Shown one piece after another: positions 13,759 to 19,881 of a DNA stretch of 20,036 nucleotides. The DNA lies in the NCBI GenBank assembly GCA_040544425.1, contig JBEONO010000032.1, forward strand, positions 1 through 20,036, read 5' to 3'. A model generated the notes under the pieces. The model made no database searches. It saw only the letters and a list, made by a program, of their open reading frames with translations, and was not told the DNA's origin. The stretch comes from Solimicrobium sp040544425 (GTDB taxonomy: Bacteria > Pseudomonadota > Gammaproteobacteria > Burkholderiales > Burkholderiaceae_D). A program made the translations under genes and the position numbers. Every line of letters begins with the position of its first letter. Within the stretch, counting starts at the first letter, position 1.

Positions 13759-13834
13759 ACTTATATGGGCAGTTCGTTTTATTGAATTTACGAGACCCAA
13801 CATACGATTAATTTATATATCCAAGGTGAAACAA

Positions 13835-14170
13835 ATGAACAAAAATTTCTTGAAAAATATTCTTGCGGTAGTAGCTGGTTTCCTGATTTTGGCAAATATG
13901 ACTGGCTGTTCCACATTCGCTGAAAAAACCAATATGTTGTCAGATCAATCGGCAACAGACCGTTCCGCAGCAATAATTGGTGTGCCAGCGTCAACATTGA
14001 CACTCACCTCGCGCAGTCCAGATGGTAGTGCTACGACTTTTAATTTTGTCGCTACCAACAAAAAAGAATACACCTGCGTGATTGTCGGTGGAAGCTTGGC
14101 GTCATTGGGCAGCACATCGATGCCACGCTGTGCAAAAAAAGGTGATCCTTTGCCAGCTGGCACAAACTAA
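13835..14170 (+). CDS. lipoprotein, 111 aa, unknown function
   Basis: Signal peptide MNKNFLKNILAVVAGFLILA with lipobox M-T-G-C, lipidation at C25. The mature part is Ser/Thr-rich with predicted beta strands (STLTLTSRSPDGSATTFNFV; YTCVIVGGS) and two further cysteines that may pair. ATG at 13835 is favoured by AAGG eight bases upstream; a GTG at 13826 is possible. It is first in a three-gene operon with a membrane protein and an unknown cytoplasmic protein, behind a promoter resembling that upstream of the 63-aa gene. No family recognised; a cell-envelope role is inferred. Confidence 0.68.
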   Translation: MNKNFLKNILAVVAGFLILANMTGCSTFAEKTNMLSDQSATDRSAAIIGVPASTLTLTSRSPDGSATTFNFVATNKKEYTCVIVGGSLASLGSTSMPRCAKKGDPLPAGTN

Positions 14171-14178
14171 GAACTCAG

Positions 14179-14628
14179 ATGGATATCGAATTAATTAAAA
14201 CTCTCGTATATTTCTTTTCTGCTTTGGCGGGGTCTGCAATTTTAATGTGCAAGTTCCGCCATTTTCTTTATTGGAAAAAATCTGATACCTGGGCGACATA
14301 TTTGGCAAGAGCCATTGAGGAAAATAAACAAGATAAGCTTGTTCACAACACGATGTTTTTTGATTCAATGGAAAAGACATTTAACGCGAATATGGTCAAT
14401 TTTGTGTTTCTTGGCCTGACGGTTCTTATTGCTTTTCAGCAGAATGAACTGCTCACTTTTATTGATATTTTATACATCACTGTTGGATTTGTTTTCACAA
14501 GAAAAATTGCCAATTCACTCAAGACAGAAAACCATCATCGTCTTTTTTTACCCGATAAATTCTGGTTTAAACTTTACTTTGCTGTGCTCTGGCCTGTTTA
14601 TTTTTCATCCAACAAAACCCAAAAATAA
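14179..14628 (+). CDS. polytopic membrane protein, 149 aa, unknown
   Basis: Four hydrophobic segments: residues ~7-26 (KTLVYFFSALAGSAILMCKF), ~72-90 (MVNFVFLGLTVLIAFQQ), ~92-110 (LLTFIDILYITVGFVFTRK) and ~128-143 (FWFKLYFAVLWPVYFSS). A cytoplasmic-looking charged loop lies between the first two (ARAIEENKQDKLVHNTMFFD). It starts 8 bp after the lipoprotein gene with no clear ribosome-binding site, so coupling is likely. No family recognised. Pairing with a lipoprotein suggests an envelope-associated unit. Confidence 0.62.
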   Translation: MDIELIKTLVYFFSALAGSAILMCKFRHFLYWKKSDTWATYLARAIEENKQDKLVHNTMFFDSMEKTFNANMVNFVFLGLTVLIAFQQNELLTFIDILYITVGFVFTRKIANSLKTENHHRLFLPDKFWFKLYFAVLWPVYFSSNKTQK

Positions 14629-14651
14629 ATAACACCCTGAAGGTTGAAGAT

Positions 14652-15167
14652 ATGAGTGTTGATTCGGATTTTTTTATAATACCTAACCCAGACGTTCAAA
14701 CATGGCTTGACCGTGGACACACTTTGAAAGTCCCATTAAAAATTGATGAGGCATTTGATTTTAGTTCTTTGTCACAGATTACTGGAGAAATCGTTCGTGA
14801 TTGCATCAATGATGTATTTGCGGTTGATGAAGAAAATAGTAGTATTGAGTTATTGGATGGCCGTAATATATTGGTGTGTTTCATTATTCACTTATATTTT
14901 GAAATTCCATCTGTCTCAATAGAAACGATTGCAGAATTTATTGGTGACTTATTATGGGATTCTGATCTTCAGATGTTAACTCACGTAAAAAATCGGCACT
15001 TTAGAATTTCTGACGCATATACATTTCGAAATTTATCAAAGGAGCTGCTTGTTTTACCAATTGAATGCCTAGATGTTATCTGGCAAATGGAAAATGACAG
15101 GTCACGCTTTGATAGTGCGATGCGCATTGCTCGTAATATGTTGATCATCCGTATGCTGAAAAAATGA
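14652..15167 (+). CDS. unknown acidic cytoplasmic protein, 171 aa
   Basis: The protein begins MSVDSDFFIIPNPDVQTWLD and has no signal peptide or membrane helix. The first 110 residues are acidic and appear mixed alpha/beta; the C-terminal 60 are more basic and helical (RFDSAMRIARNMLIIRMLKK). A GAAGG lies 10 bases before the ATG. Last gene of the operon; the next clear terminator is at 15286. No family recognised. The strongly AT-rich codon use matches its neighbours, so it is not an obvious recent insertion. Confidence 0.62.
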   Translation: MSVDSDFFIIPNPDVQTWLDRGHTLKVPLKIDEAFDFSSLSQITGEIVRDCINDVFAVDEENSSIELLDGRNILVCFIIHLYFEIPSVSIETIAEFIGDLLWDSDLQMLTHVKNRHFRISDAYTFRNLSKELLVLPIECLDVIWQMENDRSRFDSAMRIARNMLIIRMLKK

Positions 15168-15285
15168 TCTATTCTGAAAACTTCGTGGATTAGGGGTTAG
15201 GTTCCAATTTCCGATTATGAATTATAGTAATTAATAATTTAACATTAAAAAGTTCACACGTCCATCGATCCAATAAACTCTAATT

Positions 15286-15307
15286 AAACGCCTTTTAAGG
15301 CGTTTTT
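15286..15307 (+). terminator. intrinsic terminator
   Basis: AAACGCC and GGCGTTT form a 7-bp stem around a short T/A loop, followed by TTTTT. It lies 119 bp downstream of the stop at 15167 and should end the lipoprotein operon. Confidence 0.75.
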
Positions 15308-15325
15308 CTTTTAGTGGCTACTGGA

Positions 15326-15442
15326 ATGCGGCTTTTCGATAAAAACAGCACCGCTATTGATCTGGTTGAAAATAGCCCTATTCACATTAGTTGGGTTGAT
15401 CTTGATTGGTTTTGGCATTATGGCGCACGCCATGTCAGCTAA
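15326..15442 (+). CDS. possible small protein, 38 aa
   Basis: ATG at 15326 opens a frame reading MRLFDKNSTAIDLVENSPIH and ending FWHYGARHVS before TAA. The aromatic-rich middle (SWVDLDWFWH) is unusual for random sequence, but no Shine-Dalgarno is present and an intrinsic terminator lies just upstream. It may be a remnant of a larger gene. Confidence 0.2.
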   Translation: MRLFDKNSTAIDLVENSPIHISWVDLDWFWHYGARHVS

Positions 15443-15510
15443 TCACTAATCCTGTTTGAATAAGCAAGAGGAAAGTTGATCCACCCATCATTGCAGACCG
15501 CTTTTAAAAA

Positions 15511-15626
15511 TGTTGGATGATTGGTGTTATTTGTTTTCATGGAAGTCGGATTGCGTTTCTGTGTTGAGTTTTCCTTGTGGCCGAAGGCCAGTCTTTTTTG
15601 TTATTGTTTTTCTGACTCATCCAACA
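15511..15626. repeat. long-range inverted repeat TGTTGGATGA/TCATCCAACA
   Basis: Perfect 10-bp arms at 15511-15520 and 15617-15626, 96 bp apart, enclosing a terminator-like hairpin. They border the origin region. No gene is seen between the arms. Confidence 0.45.
15578..15599 (+). terminator. hairpin with T-run, intrinsic terminator
   Basis: TGGCC-GAA-GGCCA is a perfect 5-bp stem with a 3-nt loop, followed by GTC and six T residues. It would protect the origin from transcription coming from the left, or end a short RNA made from this region. Confidence 0.6.
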
Positions 15627-15716
15627 GGTTAAAAGATTTAGTTAATAAGTTAAAACGCGCGCGCACGCGATAGTCATTTTAAAACCCGCGCCAGTATTGG
15701 CTTTCAAGGGTTTTCG

Positions 15717-15825
15717 GTGGGTGAAACCATAGATGACCCTGTGGGTGAAACCATATATGCCGGTGGGTGAAACCATATATGGCCGTGTGTGAAACCATAG
15801 ATAAGTGTGGGTGAAACCATAAATG
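15717..15825 (+). repeat. five iterons, consensus GTGGGTGAAACCATAKATG
   Basis: Copies begin at 15717, 15741, 15763, 15785 and 15807, so spacing is 24, 22, 22 and 22 bp, about two helical turns. GTGAAACCATA is constant; the fourth copy has GTGTGTG in place of GTGGGTG, and the last bases vary. They are the expected binding sites of the initiator encoded next to them. Confidence 0.92.
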
Positions 15826-15834
15826 CTTTTTTAG

Positions 15835-15843
15835 TTATCCACA
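15835..15843 (+). promoter_or_regulatory. DnaA box TTATCCACA
   Basis: A perfect match to the DnaA-binding consensus, nine bases after the last iteron and ten bases before the rep stop codon. It indicates use of host DnaA in origin opening. Confidence 0.85.
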
Positions 15844-15853
15844 GGTAGGAATG

Positions 15854-17233
15854 TTATTTTAATGTCTTTTTCTTAATTATTTTAATTCCTGATGATGCTA
15901 ATTGTTTGACGTTTTTGTTTATATAGCAATAACCGGGGGTGCCATCAGCTTTTAATTTTGGTTCTATGCCGTAATCTGGAATATTGTTGTCTTTAATTAT
16001 TTCTTTCATCATTCGTCGGAATTCTCTCGCTTCAGCACGGCTTCCACATTTTTGTTGTAGCTCGGCCTCTCCTATTAGCCACTCTGTTTGATTACCACAA
16101 TGCTTTTTCCCAATTTCATATAATCGTTTTTCAAGTGGTTTTCGTAATTCAAAGTATGTTGGAGCTATTGTTAGTACTGATTTTTCCTCAACAACTTTAC
16201 GGAGCCATTCCGATATCTCTACTTCAATAATGGTTGCACGGCCATCACCAGGAGAGCGTTCTACTATTGACCAATTCCCGATAAATGAAATGGCATCGAC
16301 ACGCCTTCCGCCTCGATCATTTTTTGTTCGGATTTTTACACTTGTAAACTTTAGTCTATCTAATGCTTCTTCAGCGAGTTGATAAGGGTCTTTTGAAAGT
16401 GGTTTTATTGGTTGATTGTTTTCATCTAATTCGATGGTTGTCGTGGCATTTTGCACGCGTGAAGCACGTTTGTTTACTTTTTTCTTAGTCACAAAAAAAT
16501 AATCTGCCAATTGAAATCGAACACGTTGCGGAAGTGTTTCACCATCTTTTATGGTCGCCATAATTTGCGATGTTAGAAATATTAAAAAATCCTTGTCGTG
16601 CATTGTGGCTCGTCCAAGCCTACTTGGTTCAACCTCTACTGACCTACGGCCATCAACACTTTGCCATTTCCAAACCTGCATATCAGGTTTGGTAGAAAGA
16701 GAAAACACCGGCATTTCCATAGTGTCTCGATCATCTTTCAATGAATAATCTACTAGATTAGCTAGGAATAATTCTAGTTGAGTGGCAGAGTCATTTTCAT
16801 ATGTCTTAATTGGTGGCAGTGACAGTTCAGTAGCTGCGCGTTCAGCTGAACGTTGTGCGGCACGTTGCTCTGCCTGTTGAGCAGTTTCAAGAAGGGATAA
16901 GTTTTTGTTGGACTTATGTTTGATTAAATCACTATGAACTCCTTGCCCAGGCATGCGATCAGCATTATAGAATTCACGCCATATCATATATTCAGACATT
17001 AATTGTTTTTCTAATTCTTTTTGTTTTTCAAACAAGCGATTTAACTCAGAATTTAGATTTTCAATTGTGTCGTGGGCTGAATTTTCTTTAACTTCGGCTT
17101 CTAACAAAGCAGTCTGCTGAAGAACAATTATTCTCTGCTCTTCCAAGTCAAGAATGAACTTTTCCTTTTTTATTATTCCAAGATCATTCTCCAACTCCGC
17201 TTCAGATCGTGGTTTTATTTGAACTGTTTTCAT
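15854..17233 (-). CDS. repA: replication initiator protein A (RPA family) with coiled-coil N-terminus, 459 aa
   Basis: Residues ~174-420 match the RPA-type initiator: PVFSLSTKPDMQVWKWQS, then RLGRATMHDKDFLIFLTSQI and a C-terminal winged-helix-like part (YFELRKPLEKRLYEIGKKHC). The first ~135 residues are a Glu/Lys/Gln/Ala-rich coiled coil (LNSELNRLFEKQKELEKQL; AEQRAAQRSAERAATE), which makes it long for the family. It should bind the five iterons and open the origin. The iterons and DnaA box lie just beyond its 3' end rather than upstream. Its upstream region (17234-17279) carries paired TACGTA-like sites. Ribosome binding is weak (AAGATGG). Confidence 0.88.
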   Translation of the reverse strand: MKTVQIKPRSEAELENDLGIIKKEKFILDLEEQRIIVLQQTALLEAEVKENSAHDTIENLNSELNRLFEKQKELEKQLMSEYMIWREFYNADRMPGQGVHSDLIKHKSNKNLSLLETAQQAEQRAAQRSAERAATELSLPPIKTYENDSATQLELFLANLVDYSLKDDRDTMEMPVFSLSTKPDMQVWKWQSVDGRRSVEVEPSRLGRATMHDKDFLIFLTSQIMATIKDGETLPQRVRFQLADYFFVTKKKVNKRASRVQNATTTIELDENNQPIKPLSKDPYQLAEEALDRLKFTSVKIRTKNDRGGRRVDAISFIGNWSIVERSPGDGRATIIEVEISEWLRKVVEEKSVLTIAPTYFELRKPLEKRLYEIGKKHCGNQTEWLIGEAELQQKCGSRAEAREFRRMMKEIIKDNNIPDYGIEPKLKADGTPGYCYINKNVKQLASSGIKIIKKKTLK

Positions 17234-17246
17234 AAGGCCATCTTGG

Positions 17247-17276
17247 TGTGTAAATGAGGTTTTATGTATTTACGTA
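17247..17276 (-). promoter_or_regulatory. paired operator-like sites upstream of rep
   Basis: TGTGTAAATGAG at 17247 and TACGTAAAA at 17271 begin 24 bp apart, matching the spacing of TACRTA pairs at 3997/4021, 10611/10635 and 13709/13733. TATTTACGTAAA (17268-17279) is nearly identical to the core of the 10597-10630 palindrome. The first site is degenerate, and no good -35/-10 pair is seen. Confidence 0.45.
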
Positions 17277-17279
17277 AAA

Positions 17280-17750
17280 TCAAACAGAAAACTTACGATG
17301 TTCTTCGAGTAAATTGCAAAGATGCGTTTTGTCAGCGGCGTTTGCCGCCCATGAATGATCGCAACTGATGCAATAAAACTTAACGCCATCTCTTGCAAGA
17401 AGCTCGGCAAGCTGCTTTTCGTCGAAAGATTGGTGGGTGACATGATTACATTTTTTATTCGTACAAACCGGCATATATGCGATGCGTTGACCACTAGCTA
17501 TGCGACATTCTTCACGGTTTTTATGGAAGAACACGCTGAACTTGTCAGGATTTCCGTCTTTACCCTGCTCGGTCAATTTAGGGGAGCCAACAATGAAAGC
17601 GTCCGTGATTGGTTCTCTACAATGAGCACATAAAAACACACTCCGAATAACTTGAGAAATTCCTGAATAGCCTTGAGAGGCAGATTGCATCTTGACCGCC
17701 CTGGCAACATCAGATTCCACAAAGACAGACATTTTTACTTTTTCGGACAT
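17280..17750 (-). CDS. RHH DNA-binding protein with zinc-ribbon cysteines, 156 aa
   Basis: Residues 5-38 fit a ribbon-helix-helix domain (VKMSVFVESDVARAVKMQSA then SGISQVIRSVFLC). Cysteines follow as C41-x2-C44, C96-x4-C101 and C127-x2-C130, with C82 and C145, giving one or two zinc sites. RHH plus zinc ribbon suggests a repressor with a protein-contact or metal-dependent module; I do not know the family. ATG at 17750 follows GAGGT. It stops 46 bp before rep on the same strand, so it may share rep transcription, and it has a strong promoter of its own (17782-17809) with direct repeats. Confidence 0.7.
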   Translation of the reverse strand: MSEKVKMSVFVESDVARAVKMQSASQGYSGISQVIRSVFLCAHCREPITDAFIVGSPKLTEQGKDGNPDKFSVFFHKNREECRIASGQRIAYMPVCTNKKCNHVTHQSFDEKQLAELLARDGVKFYCISCDHSWAANAADKTHLCNLLEEHRKFSV

Positions 17751-17781
17751 TCGATACCTCACCTATTTAATAGTAGAATCA

Positions 17782-17809
17782 ATTGTATCACTACTGACAC
17801 TACTGTCAA
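17782..17809 (-). promoter_or_regulatory. strong promoter with direct-repeat operator
   Basis: On the minus strand TTGACA (17809-17804), 16 bp, TACAAT (17787-17782). The spacer contains CAGTAGTG twice, 9 bp apart (plus-strand CACTACTG at 17789-17796 and 17798-17805), a typical layout for RHH binding. Probably autoregulated by the product of 17280-17750. Confidence 0.65.
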
Positions 17810-17847
17810 CATCTATTCCATTGCCGGATACCGTGCAACTCAAAGAC

Positions 17848-17900
17848 CAATTCTGACAAAAATCCGAATAGCCTGACATTGATGTTCCCCGTCAGAATTG
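17848..17900. repeat. inverted repeat CAATTCTGAC/GTCAGAATTG, possible res-like site
   Basis: Perfect 10-bp arms at 17848-17857 and 17891-17900 with a 33-nt centre, next to the resolvase gene. Serine resolvases act on res sites made of spaced inverted subsites, but these normally lie upstream of the gene; this lies downstream of its 3' end. Confidence 0.4.
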
Positions 17901-17987
17901 AACAAGGCTCTTGTTTTGTAGTCACAACAAGACCACAATAAAACTTCGGATTAAATCAGGGGTTCTAAGCCCAACCCCGCGAAATCT

Positions 17988-18548
17988 TTAGGCGTGCGTA
18001 GAAGAAGCTGGAACCCAGCGGTATAGAGTGGGAACGGACACGCCGAGGTTCTTGGCCACATCCTTGGGAGGAACGCCGCTGGCCAGCAGTTTCTTGGCCG
18101 ATACGATCTTGCTATCGGTCATCTTGGGCTTGCGACCACCCTTACGACCAAGCTGGCGGGCAACTTCCAGCCCCGCTCTGGTACGCTCGACGATCAGCTC
18201 GCGCTCCATCTCGGCGAGGCTGGCCATGACGTGGAAAAAGAATCTGCCAGACGGCGTACCGGTGTCGATGGCGTCGGTCAGGCTCTTGAACTGGATGCCC
18301 TGCTTGTGAAGCTCGCCGACCAGATCGACCAGTTGCTTGACGCTGCGACCAAGGCGATCCAGCTTCCAAACCACCAAAGTGTCGCCCTCGCGCAGCATTT
18401 CCTGCGCCTTTCCCAAGCCGGGGCGATCAGCTCGCGTACCGCTCACCTTGTCCTCAAAAATCTTCTGGCACCCAGCCTTGGTTAAGGCATCCCGCTGCAA
18501 CTCAAGGTTCTGATCCTGCGTCGAGACACGTGCATAGCCGATTAGCAT
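17988..18548 (-). CDS. serine resolvase/invertase, Tn3 family, 186 aa
   Basis: The catalytic domain starts MLIGYARVSTQDQNLELQRD with nucleophile S9, and contains GTRADRPGL and WKLDRLGRS (R65, R68) plus MASLAEMERELIVERTRAGL. A C-terminal helix-turn-helix ends the protein (SGVPPKDVAKNLGVSVPTLY). Length and motif order are those of TnpR-type resolvases. It could resolve plasmid multimers or be left from a transposon; no transposase is present. Codons and base composition are clearly more GC-rich than the rest of the plasmid, so this block was acquired. The start overlaps the preceding gene by 7 nt. Confidence 0.9.
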   Translation of the reverse strand: MLIGYARVSTQDQNLELQRDALTKAGCQKIFEDKVSGTRADRPGLGKAQEMLREGDTLVVWKLDRLGRSVKQLVDLVGELHKQGIQFKSLTDAIDTGTPSGRFFFHVMASLAEMERELIVERTRAGLEVARQLGRKGGRKPKMTDSKIVSAKKLLASGVPPKDVAKNLGVSVPTLYRWVPASSTHA

Positions 18549-18853
18549 GGCTTGTCTCGCGCCCGGTCGATGCGATCCTGCATCGCCTGCATGACTTCTT
18601 CGTGCGTGTAAAAATTGGCGTTGGGGTCGTCAGCTTCACGAAGTGCTTCCTCGATCTCGCGCGTCATGCGCGCAAAATCTTCCGGCCACAACGTCTGCTC
18701 CATGGACAGTGATGCTTGGCCAAGCAGGCGCAGCAGGCCAAACAGGCGCATATCATTGGTGGCGACGATGTGGTCACGAATCCGTGCTTGGATGGCTTCG
18801 GATGCCCGATGCGCCGCAGGTGTGGCCGTCCCTTCGTAGTCAGGCGGGAGCAT
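18542..18853 (-). CDS. small protein cotranscribed with the resolvase, antitoxin-like C-terminus, 103 aa
   Basis: ATG at 18853 follows GAGGA; a GTG at 18874 would add seven residues without a ribosome-binding site. The protein is helical throughout (MRLFGLLRLLGQASLSMEQT; DFARMTREIEEALREADDPN). The end, NFYTHEEVMQAMQDRIDRAR, resembles the THEEV-containing tails of some small antitoxins, but no toxin is next to it and the match is by eye only. Its stop overlaps the resolvase start (ATGCTAA), so the two are coupled and share the GC-rich composition of the acquired block. Confidence 0.6.
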   Translation of the reverse strand: MLPPDYEGTATPAAHRASEAIQARIRDHIVATNDMRLFGLLRLLGQASLSMEQTLWPEDFARMTREIEEALREADDPNANFYTHEEVMQAMQDRIDRARDKPC

Positions 18854-19056
18854 CACTTCCTCGGCGATACGCACCCAGGTAACTTAATGATTGGTGAATT
18901 CAGAATTTTCTTTGACTCGACAAACCGGAGAATTGTGAGGGTAAGACATAGTCCGTTCGGCCTGTACCACGCATTTTAAAGCTTCACATTTAGCTCATTA
19001 AAATCGTTCATCATACTTCCTAAGATGTTTTCTTCACAAACCTAAAAGGAGTCGCG

Positions 19057-19815
19057 ATGAGAATAATATCCGCTGCATACGGTAATCGAAGTCGAAACCT
19101 CAAATTAACGCTCTTATCCGCGGTCGAATGGATATTTTTTATTGTTGGCCTCTCATTTGCATGCTTACCTGCCTTGGCCGACACTACTTACTTTTCTGCG
19201 CAAGGGTATTCAATCGTTGATACCAACGGAACACAATCAGCACCAGTTCCATTTACAGCCGTTATTCAATACGACCCAACATTGCTTAATTTTTCCCCAA
19301 GTGCTTCCGGCTACACAGCAGGCACGACGCCTTCTTCACCAGGAACTTCGAATCCGATTTTCGGCAGCATAACGTTCATATCGAATCAAGGAACAGAAAC
19401 CGTCGCGCTAGGCGGAATTCAAGTGGATTACTACAGAGTGGCTGGGCCGATTTCATTGAATCCACCTACTCCACAGCGGTACGGTTATCAGGTAGAATTT
19501 TTTAGTAGGGCTTTTGCATTTGGATTAAATACTGAGACTCTGAGTAACTCACCGCTAGCTCAGCCGAGTCCATATTGGCTCCCAACCGTTGGTTCGCCAA
19601 CGCCGACTGGAATTGATGGCAGTATTGTTCCTTTAACCGCAACGGCCACTGAATACGGCGGCACTAACACCAGCCTTCAGATAAATTCATTCTCTATTGG
19701 TTCCACGGTGAGTGCGATTCCGGAACCATATTCATACATAATGTTTTTGGTGGGACTAATAGTTTTGATTTTAATGAGACGGGGTCGCGATTCGTGTTTT
19801 TTTCGCCAAAATTAG
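19057..19815 (+). CDS. secreted PEP-CTERM domain protein, 252 aa
   Basis: The C-terminus is a textbook PEP-CTERM sorting signal: IPEPYSYIMFLVGLIVLILM followed by RRGRD, with PEP at 222-224 and a membrane helix at ~226-240. A signal peptide (FFIVGLSFACLPALA, cut after A41) precedes a Ser/Thr/Pro-rich beta-type body with no cysteines after the signal (IQYDPTLLNFSPSASGYTAG; LALSQ-type strands). Such proteins are exported and processed by exosortase (EpsH/XrtA), usually with exopolysaccharide. Exosortase is not on this plasmid, so the host must supply it. AGGAG lies five bases before the ATG. The tail SCFFRQN after the basic cluster is slightly long. It may help floc or biofilm traits. Confidence 0.85.
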   Translation: MRIISAAYGNRSRNLKLTLLSAVEWIFFIVGLSFACLPALADTTYFSAQGYSIVDTNGTQSAPVPFTAVIQYDPTLLNFSPSASGYTAGTTPSSPGTSNPIFGSITFISNQGTETVALGGIQVDYYRVAGPISLNPPTPQRYGYQVEFFSRAFAFGLNTETLSNSPLAQPSPYWLPTVGSPTPTGIDGSIVPLTATATEYGGTNTSLQINSFSIGSTVSAIPEPYSYIMFLVGLIVLILMRRGRDSCFFRQN

Positions 19816-19858
19816 GTTAACTTGATAATTCAAAAGGAAAATTGGCTATTTTTCTATA

Positions 19859-19878
19859 GGCAAGGGAATGAGGTTGCC
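19859..19878. terminator. weak hairpin between convergent genes
   Basis: GGCAA (19859-19863) and TTGCC (19874-19878) form a 5-bp stem with a 10-nt loop in the gap between the PEP-CTERM gene and the convergent minus-strand gene. No T-run; termination is only a possibility. Confidence 0.25.
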
Positions 19879-19881
19879 TGA

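Larger units (their letters stand above)
15627..15853. other. replication origin region
   Basis: From left to right: an AT-rich stretch (15629-15653) that could melt, a GC-rich GCGCGCGC tract (about 15655-15670), five iterons (15717-15825) and a DnaA box (15835-15843) next to the rep stop codon. This composition is classic for an iteron-controlled origin. No gene is present between 15443 and 15853. Confidence 0.8.

Noticed and set aside
15511..15633. 40-codon frame starting MLDDWCYLFSW
   Set aside because: It spans an intrinsic terminator and one arm pair of an inverted repeat, has no ribosome-binding site and a cysteine/phenylalanine-rich random-looking composition.
15717..15825. Possible CRISPR array
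   Set aside because: Five repeats with only 3-5 bp between 19-bp units, next to a rep gene and DnaA box: iterons, not CRISPR.
17955..17990. GGGGTTCTAAGC resembling a Tn3-family terminal repeat
   Set aside because: Only the first few bases resemble the GGGG start; no full 38-bp repeat and no partner at the other end of the GC-rich block were found.
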